From the NCBI GenBank assembly GCA_002448875.1, contig DKAS01000051.1, forward strand, positions 1 through 21,777: a stretch of DNA of 21,777 bases, written 5' to 3'. This document shows positions 15,613 through 20,109 of this stretch, piece after piece (positions within the stretch are counted from its first letter, which is position 1; each line of letters opens with the position of its first letter). Position numbers and translations under genes: made by a program. The notes beneath the pieces are model-generated. The model saw only the letters and a list, made by a program, of their open reading frames with translations, was not told where the DNA came from and searched no databases. The stretch comes from Proteobacteria bacterium UBA6920 (GTDB taxonomy: Bacteria > Pseudomonadota > Gammaproteobacteria > SG8-11).

Positions 15613-16733
15613 TAGCAGCAGGCGCCGGTGTCGCAGCAGGGGGCAATGTGTTTACCACCCCTGGTCTGCCGCGGTGGCCGCAGGGTGCCGGCGGGTGCGC
15701 ACCAGGCAACCGGTTTCCCGGGATGTTGCGGCTGTACGCCGATAAAATCATTGCGCAGTGGTCCGCTGAACAGAAAGCGGAAGGTGCGCTCACATACGGC
15801 CATTCTTGCGCCGCGCAGGAACACATGGCCTTCATCGTCGGTGACCTGCGCATACGGACCGCGATAAATCACCGCCTGACCGGTATCCAGACAGGCGGTC
15901 TGTTCGCCTTTGACCGCGGTCAGGGTGACGGAGCGAAACTCTATGTCCTCGACAACCTGCCAGGGCTCGGTATTCCACTTGTCATAGCTCACGGCAAGAA
16001 AGCCGGCATCCTTAAACACATCCAGAAACTCCTGTTCATGAAATGCGCCGGAAATGCAGCCGCTCCACAGCTGGGGATCTGCCTTGAGGTGTTGCGGCAC
16101 CGCCTCGTCACAGACGATATCGGCGATCGCGACGCGCCCGCCGGGTTTCAGCACCCGGAAAATTTCCTTGATCAACTGACGTTTCTCCGCTTCCTCTACC
16201 AGATTCAGCACACAATTGGAAATGACCAGATCCACCGAGTTGTCGGCGATCAGCGGCCGCTGCCGCCGCTGCTCCTGCTGCCATTGCTGCAGTCGCGCCA
16301 GGTCGCCGCTGTTGCTCACCGGATGCTGCGCCAAAAATCGATCCATGGCCTCGACGTCGAGCGCTAGATCCTGAATATGGCCTTTGACGAAGCGCACGCG
16401 ATCACCACCCAGGCGCCGTGCCATTTCCTCCTGGTATTTTCGCGCCAGCGCCAGCATGTCATCGTTCATGTCCACACCGATGACACGACCGCCCTCACCC
16501 ACCAGTTGCGCCGCCATGTAGCAGATCTTGCCGCCGCCGCTGCCCAGATCAAGCACGGTATCGCCTGGCCGCACATAGGCCGAAGGATCGCCACAGCCGT
16601 AATCCTTGGCGATGATTTCCTCAGGCAGCAGTTCCAGCAACCGGCCATCATAGCTCACCGGGCAGCACAGACTGGCCTGCACCTCCATGGCGCCATCGGA
16701 ATATCGATCCAGCACACTTTGTTGCACGCTCAT
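15612..16733 (-). CDS. arsM: ArsM-type arsenite S-adenosylmethionine methyltransferase
   Basis: The 373-residue enzyme is expected to methylate As(III) with SAM. Class I methyltransferase motif I is LDLGSGGG (61-68), followed by VIGVDMNDDM (85-93). The As(III)-binding cysteines fit the ArsM pattern: C23/C24 (SLCCPVSY), C174 in LVISNCVLNLV and C226 in WSGCISGAFHE. Motif LKPGGRVAIADIV (195-207) is also typical. Two oddities stand out: an extra, Gln-rich stretch (about 125-162) between strands, and a C-terminal extension ending PCCDTGACC with two vicinal Cys pairs. The ATG at 16733 overlaps the arsS stop by one base (TAATG). I prefer it over an upstream in-frame start that lies within arsS. It shares an operon with arsS, so the likely product is a dimethylarsenical that ArsS modifies. 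Confidence 0.9.
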   Translation of the reverse strand: MSVQQSVLDRYSDGAMEVQASLCCPVSYDGRLLELLPEEIIAKDYGCGDPSAYVRPGDTVLDLGSGGGKICYMAAQLVGEGGRVIGVDMNDDMLALARKYQEEMARRLGGDRVRFVKGHIQDLALDVEAMDRFLAQHPVSNSGDLARLQQWQQEQRRQRPLIADNSVDLVISNCVLNLVEEAEKRQLIKEIFRVLKPGGRVAIADIVCDEAVPQHLKADPQLWSGCISGAFHEQEFLDVFKDAGFLAVSYDKWNTEPWQVVEDIEFRSVTLTAVKGEQTACLDTGQAVIYRGPYAQVTDDEGHVFLRGARMAVCERTFRFLFSGPLRNDFIGVQPQHPGKPVAWCAPAGTLRPPRQTRGGKHIAPCCDTGACC

Positions 16734-17710
16734 TATTCTTTCCTCTCCAGTAAGGCGCCGCCGCAACTGCTGCCCTGACCCGCGGTGCAGCCGTAGCAAT
16801 GGTCGCCGATGACGATGGGCCGGTCGCGCAATGCGGCGAATTCCAGCTTGTTGATGTGCACCGGCGACTTGCCGCCGGTGTCGATGCCCAAACCAAGCAT
16901 TTGATTGAAATCACAGTCATAGACATTACCCTGCCAGTCGATGCTGATCAGAGACTTGCACATGACCGCCCCCAGGTTATCCGCGTTGTAGGCGCTCTTC
17001 AGCAGATGCATGTAATCGGCAAATCCACCCTGAGAAATCAGCATGCTGCCGAATCGCTGAATAGGCATATTGGCCAGGGTGTAAAGGCGATTGAATCGTA
17101 CCCCGTAATTTTCCAGCAGGTGATTTTTGTAATCCGTCTCCAGGGCGGCCTGGGGCGGCGGCAGCGCCGGACCCTGGGGGTTGTACACCAGATTGAGCTG
17201 CAAGCCGCTGTCGGCATGCCCGTAACCCAGCTCGTTGAGCAGGCGCAGCCCCGCCACGCTGCGTTCGAACACGCCCGCACCGCGTTGTTTGTCGACGTTG
17301 TCCCGCAGGTAACAGGGCATGGACGCGGTTACCGTTACCTGGTGCGCGGCGAGAAACCGCCCCAGATCCTCCTGTCCCGGCTCCAGCAGGATGGTCAGAT
17401 TGCAACGGTCGATAACTTCCAGGCCACGCTGCCGCGCCACCGTCACCAACTGCCGGAAATGCGCATTGAGTTCCGGCGCACCGCCGGTCAGATCCAGGAT
17501 GCGCAGCGCCGGGTTTTCCAGCAGACGCAGCAGCGACTGCATGGTTTCCCAGGTCATGGTTTCCTTGCGTTTTGGACCGGCGTTGACATGACAATGCAGA
17601 CACTGCTGATTGCATTGGTAGCCCAGATTGACCTGCAGCGTATCCGGCAGCCGGTCGCGGTCGATGGGTGGAAAATCGGTCGTGCGCAACAAAGGTAAAG
17701 TGGCGTGCAT
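16733..17710 (-). CDS. arsS: ArsS-type radical SAM enzyme (DUF3641), arsenosugar biosynthesis
   Basis: ArsS enzymes use a [4Fe-4S] cluster and SAM to put a 5'-deoxyadenosyl group on a dimethylarsenical, the first arsenosugar step. The 325-residue protein has the radical SAM motif C33-NQQ-C37-LH-C40, then a TGGAPE motif (75-80, SAM binding). The C-terminal DUF3641-type part carries further Cys: C251, C266 (VYDCDFNQ), C305 and C308 (HCYGC) and C316 (SSCGG). These may bind an auxiliary cluster, arsenic or both. GAGGG lies 5 bases before the ATG. It is the first gene of a five-gene minus-strand operon with arsM directly downstream, the ArsM-ArsS pair known from cyanobacteria and other bacteria. 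An alternative reading as a peptide-modifying radical SAM enzyme is less likely, because no small precursor peptide gene was seen nearby. Confidence 0.9.
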   Translation of the reverse strand: MHATLPLLRTTDFPPIDRDRLPDTLQVNLGYQCNQQCLHCHVNAGPKRKETMTWETMQSLLRLLENPALRILDLTGGAPELNAHFRQLVTVARQRGLEVIDRCNLTILLEPGQEDLGRFLAAHQVTVTASMPCYLRDNVDKQRGAGVFERSVAGLRLLNELGYGHADSGLQLNLVYNPQGPALPPPQAALETDYKNHLLENYGVRFNRLYTLANMPIQRFGSMLISQGGFADYMHLLKSAYNADNLGAVMCKSLISIDWQGNVYDCDFNQMLGLGIDTGGKSPVHINKLEFAALRDRPIVIGDHCYGCTAGQGSSCGGALLERKE

Positions 17711-17948
17711 TATTGCCCTCGCTTTACAGGTTCAATTCTGATACGGATGCGACCTGCCGCTGGCCGGCTACATTACCGTCCAGAGCGCGGTTTTTTTTCA
17801 CCGGCGCGGCCATGGCAGCACCTGCCCGGCGTGACATTCCTGTGATGAATGTCGCCGCCCTGCGGGTTATACTTCCTGCCTGATGCGTTAACCGCAGCCG
17901 GTCAAACCATGGATTCAATTTTAGTTCTTTCGTTACAACCAGGACACC
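17711..17948. promoter_or_regulatory. Divergent control region between arsS and the sigma factor gene
   Basis: This 238-base gap must hold promoters for both directions. On the plus strand TATACT (17868-17873) is a good -10 with no clear -35. On the minus strand the overlapping GTTATA reads TATAAC, a possible arsS -10, again without a good -35. A 21-bp dyad, GACATTC-N7-GAATGTC (17833-17853), lies just beside both. A T8 run (17791-17798) follows a bulged stem (CGCTGG/CCAGaGCG, 17758-17787) in the arsS leader region. On the plus strand this looks like a weak terminator. Two short frames in this gap have no coding support. Confidence 0.45.
17833..17853. repeat. 21-bp dyad (candidate operator) between arsS and the sigma factor gene
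   Basis: GACATTC and GAATGTC are perfect 7-bp inverted repeats around a 7-base centre. The dyad sits 14 bases upstream of the plus-strand TATACT. For the minus-strand TATAAC it lies at the expected arsS start. That position suits a regulator controlling both transcripts. No cognate regulator gene other than the sigma/anti-sigma pair is in the window. Confidence 0.5.
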
Positions 17949-18575
17949 ATGACTCCGCCAACGGCAAACAGTCCCCCTGATGAAAGCGAACTGATAGCCT
18001 GCTTACTGCGGGGTGACCAGTCCAGCTATCGGCTGATCGTGCGGCAGTACTATCCAGCCATGCACGCCTTCGCCCGTGCTATTATAGGTGAAAGCCTGGC
18101 TGATGAAGTAGTGCAGGAAAGCTGGGTCTCCGTACTCCAGGCGCTGCCGCAGTTCGAGCGCCGTTCAAGTCTGAAAACGTGGATTCTGCGTATCGTCAGC
18201 AACAACGCCAAGAACCGCCTGCGCCGGGAAAAGCGCCTGGTTTCCTTCGAGGATCTTGCGACGCCGGACGCCGAAGAGCAAGGCGACTGGTTCGACACCC
18301 GCGGCCACTGGCGGGCCAGCCAGATCATGGGCGCCTGGCACCATCAACAGCCAGAGGATATCATCGCCAGCGACCAGTTGCGCGGCAGGCTCATGGCCGC
18401 CTTGACCTCGCTGCCGCCGCAGCAGCAGGCCGCGGTGGTGTTGCGCGATATGGAGGGAATGGAGTTCGAAGAAATTTGTAAGATTCTCGAAGTATCGGAG
18501 TCCAATATCCGGGTACTCCTGCACCGCGGGCGAACCCGACTGCGTGCGGTGATCGACACATTTAACAAGGCCTGA
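17949..18575 (+). CDS. ECF-like RNA polymerase sigma factor
   Basis: This is a 208-residue sigma-70 family protein with only regions 2 and 4, the ECF layout. Region 2 spans about residues 25-97 (FARAIIGESLADEVVQESWV for 2.1/2.2, and SSLKTWILRIVSNNAKNRLR for 2.3/2.4). Region 4 spans about 145-200 (LTSLPPQQQAAVVLRDMEGM, then the helix-turn-helix FEEICKILEVSESNIRVLLHRGR). AGGA lies 4 bases before the ATG. A zinc-finger anti-sigma gene starts 5 bases after its stop, so the pair should be one regulatory unit. It is divergent from the arsenic operon, and control of that operon is plausible but unproven. The target regulon and ECF subgroup cannot be told from sequence alone. Confidence 0.9.
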   Translation: MTPPTANSPPDESELIACLLRGDQSSYRLIVRQYYPAMHAFARAIIGESLADEVVQESWVSVLQALPQFERRSSLKTWILRIVSNNAKNRLRREKRLVSFEDLATPDAEEQGDWFDTRGHWRASQIMGAWHHQQPEDIIASDQLRGRLMAALTSLPPQQQAAVVLRDMEGMEFEEICKILEVSESNIRVLLHRGRTRLRAVIDTFNKA

Positions 18576-18580
18576 AGCCC

Positions 18581-18823
18581 ATGTTGAGCTGTAAAGACGT
18601 AACGGAAAAAGCCAGCGACTACCTGGATCACAAGCTGCCCCTGCGGACCCGGCTGGGCATGCGTTTACACCTGTTCATGTGCGTCCGCTGCCGCCAGTAT
18701 CTGCACCAGCTTCACACCACCGTTCGCACCCTGTCCCTGCTGGGCGAACGCCGCCAGGCGTCGGAACAGGAGATTGAGTCGACCCTGGAAACCTTGCGCC
18801 ACAAAGACAAACAGCAACCGTGA
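18581..18823 (+). CDS. Small zinc-finger (ZAS-type) anti-sigma factor
   Basis: This is an 80-residue protein with a zf-HC2-like anti-sigma motif, H30-LFM-C34-VR-C37, and a likely fourth ligand near the N-terminus (C4 or neighbours). It begins LSCKDVTEKASDYLDHKLPL, the usual start of this group. There is no transmembrane segment, so it is a soluble anti-sigma factor that could sense redox or metal state directly through zinc-bound cysteines. The ATG is 5 bases after the sigma factor stop, with only a weak ribosome binding site, suggesting coupled translation. Such small ZAS proteins typically hold an adjacent ECF sigma factor inactive. Thiol-reactive trivalent arsenicals are a conceivable signal, which is speculation. 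Confidence 0.85.
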   Translation: MLSCKDVTEKASDYLDHKLPLRTRLGMRLHLFMCVRCRQYLHQLHTTVRTLSLLGERRQASEQEIESTLETLRHKDKQQP

Positions 18824-18843
18824 TTTTGCCCCGCCAGCCGGCT

Positions 18844-18871
18844 TTGTGTCCGTAACCGGGGATGCTATCAT
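18844..18871 (+). promoter_or_regulatory. Sigma-70 promoter for the tRNA-Arg gene
   Basis: TTGTGT (18844-18849) and TATCAT (18866-18871) are 16 bases apart. They are followed by a GC-rich discriminator (CCGGCC), as expected of stable RNA promoters under stringent control. Transcription would start near 18878, leaving a leader of about 40 bases before the tRNA. That leader contains a perfect hairpin, TTGGCG-CATC-CGCCAA (18891-18906), which may help 5' processing. Confidence 0.55.
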
Positions 18872-18917
18872 CCGGCCTGGCCCAGGCATATTGGCGCATC
18901 CGCCAACAGGGTAAACC

Positions 18918-18994
18918 GCCCCGGTAGCTCAGCTGGATAGAGCAGCGCCCTCCTAAGGCGCAGGTCGGACGTTCAAATCGTCTCCGGGGCACCA
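18918..18994 (+). tRNA. tRNA-Arg (anticodon CCT)
   Basis: The 77-base cloverleaf is complete. The acceptor stem is GCCCCGG/CCGGGGC. The D arm is GCTC-AGCTGGATA-GAGC. The anticodon stem is GCGCC/GGCGC around the loop CTCCTAA, which places CCT at positions 34-36 and reads AGG codons. The variable loop is AGGTC, the T arm has the loop TTCAAAT, and the discriminator A is followed by an encoded CCA. No repeat of the tRNA 3' end and no integrase gene were seen nearby, so there is no sign of an integrated element here. Confidence 0.96.
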
Positions 18995-19251
18995 TTATCA
19001 CGCTGGTCAGGTTTTGTTATGAGGCCGCCCTTCTTTATATAAAAAACTTTAATAATAATTTGTAACTTTCTGATTTAACAATTTTTATTTTTCCTAGCCT
19101 CTTACCTCTCAACATGCTACTATGAATTAACCAATTTGGGTAAGGTTTATTTCCCTGCACGCACTAATACAACACTATTATAAATAAATCGTCATAGCGA
19201 ATATGGCAGGGAGAGGTGAATCCTCGAGTCCAAGGTAGCAGAGAGACGGGT
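18995..19251. other. AT-rich intergenic region between tRNA-Arg and the DUF3135 gene
   Basis: This stretch is markedly AT-rich compared with its neighbours, especially 19035-19100 (runs of A, TTTAATAATAATTT, TTTTTATTTTT). It must contain the promoter of the DUF3135 gene; TATTAT/TATAAA-like boxes occur around 19176-19188, but no convincing -35 was found. No frame here looks coding. It may be a flexible or curved upstream region. Confidence 0.5.
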
Positions 19252-19641
19252 ATGGGTAAAAGTGATTGTACGCATGTGAAACTCAATAGTCAGTTGCAGC
19301 AATTTGTGGTTGATTTCGATCTTTGGTCCAAGCTTGCCAGCACCGATCCTGAGTCCTTCGAACGCAAACGTCAGGACATGCTGGAAGAATTTTTCGCGCA
19401 GATTCCCCAGCAGCGTCAACATCGCCTGCGTGGTCTGCAGTTCCGTATCGACATGGAAAGACGTCGGGCAAAATCCCCTATGGGTGCCTGCATTAAAATA
19501 TCAGCGATGATGTGGGATTCCGTCGGCGGTAAGGACGGCTTGATCGATTCGATTAAGAAACTATCCCTGCCGGCCTCCGAGGTAACGGCCAAGGCACCGC
19601 GCTTGGATGCCAAAATACTCTCTTTTCGCAAGACGAACTGA
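19252..19641 (+). CDS. DUF3135 family protein of unknown function
   Basis: This 129-residue cytoplasmic protein resembles the DUF3135 family: FDLWSKLASTDPESFERKRQ (about 22-41), LEEFFAQIPQQRQHRLRGLQ (44-63), then FRIDMERRRAKSPMGACIKI and SAMMWDS (64-90). It is rich in charged and helix-forming residues and has no signal peptide or membrane segment. I chose the ATG at 19252, preceded by GAGACGGGT, over an in-frame GTG at 19216 that would add 12 unlike residues. The family has no established function that I know of. It stands alone on the plus strand, with a strong hairpin just downstream that probably ends its transcript. Confidence 0.8.
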   Translation: MGKSDCTHVKLNSQLQQFVVDFDLWSKLASTDPESFERKRQDMLEEFFAQIPQQRQHRLRGLQFRIDMERRRAKSPMGACIKISAMMWDSVGGKDGLIDSIKKLSLPASEVTAKAPRLDAKILSFRKTN

Positions 19642-19667
19642 TTCATTCATCTCTTTTCCACATATAT

Positions 19668-19701
19668 AGTCATCGATTGTAACGCAATACAATCGATGAC
19701 T
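19668..19701 (+). terminator. 13-bp hairpin, probable terminator of the DUF3135 gene
   Basis: AGTCATCGATTGT and ACAATCGATGACT are perfect inverted repeats around an 8-base loop, 26 bases after the stop codon. A T-rich tail follows (TATCTTATTTCC, then TTTTTTT at 19717-19723). The stem is AT-rich and the U-tract is interrupted, so termination strength is uncertain. The hairpin itself is unmistakable. Confidence 0.65.
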
Positions 19702-19984
19702 TATCTTATTTCCGCATTTTTTTACCGACCTAGAAGCACTTTTAAAAATATGGGCAGTCAATAAGTTCAAGGTGCAGCCGGGAGGGTGACGGTTTGTCCT
19801 GCCGGCTTTCCGGCACATCTTCCCTGCCTCCCCCCCATGGGTCCGTGCTCCGATCATCGCCTGGTCATTGTCCGTCCATGTGCGCGACCGCCGCGGTGAA
19901 TTCGGGAGGTTTACGAGCGTATTACTCTGGCTTTTGGATTTACGATAGTATGTAGTCTGGCATATAAGAAATTCAGATAAGTAT
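19702..19984. other. Intergenic region upstream of prkA with a GC-rich foldable block
   Basis: No convincing gene is seen here. The flanks are AT-rich, but about 19771-19915 is GC-rich and contains a perfect hairpin TGCCGG-CTTT-CCGGCA (19800-19815). That hairpin is nested inside a possible outer pairing of GGGAGG (about 19780-19785) with CCTCCC (about 19827-19832). Further on lie palindromic ACCGCCGCGGT (19889-19899) and the purine-rich stretch GGGAGG (about 19905-19910). It may hold activator sites for the sigma-54 promoter just downstream, or a structured RNA. A minus-strand open frame spans it, but it overlaps both neighbours and has no recognisable protein features. Confidence 0.4.
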
Positions 19985-20000
19985 TGGCTTGTTTTTTGCA
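19985..20000 (+). promoter_or_regulatory. Sigma-54 (RpoN) promoter of prkA
   Basis: TGGCTTGTTTTTTGCA matches TGGCACG-N4-TTGCA, with the invariant GG and GC doublets exactly 10 bases apart and a T-rich spacer. The start site would be near 20011, giving a leader of about 99 bases before the prkA ATG. E. coli yeaGH is known to use sigma-54, so this assignment agrees with the family. No clear NtrC-type enhancer pair was recognised upstream. Confidence 0.8.
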
Positions 20001-20021
20001 CCGATAGGATAAAGCACCTTA

Positions 20022-20039
20022 ACGCTGCGACCACAGCGT
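20022..20039 (+). other. Hairpin in the prkA 5' leader
   Basis: ACGCTG-CGACCA-CAGCGT forms a perfect 6-bp stem with a 6-base loop near the predicted 5' end of the prkA transcript. It may protect the mRNA end. This is inferred only from symmetry and position. Confidence 0.4.
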
Positions 20040-20109
20040 AGAGCCCCTGAACCAGATGACGTTGTTGTCGGTGGCAGGCATACCGAGATATCCGACGAGA
20101 GGCGCAACC

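Noticed and set aside
17668..17918. Short frames on both strands between arsS and the sigma factor
   Set aside because: They are about 64-71 codons, overlap the promoter features and dyad, and have no family resemblance. A precursor peptide for the radical SAM enzyme was considered, but no Cys-rich or leader-like peptide was seen.
19133..19160. Sigma-54-like box upstream of the DUF3135 gene
   Set aside because: A GG and a GC doublet occur, but with 11 instead of 10 bases between them and poor flanking matches, unlike the two convincing sites at 8519 and 19985.
18918..19251. tRNA-Arg as an integration site with a mobile element to its right
   Set aside because: The AT-rich DNA after the tRNA suggested this, but there is no integrase, no repeat of the tRNA 3' end was noticed, and the following genes are ordinary chromosomal genes.
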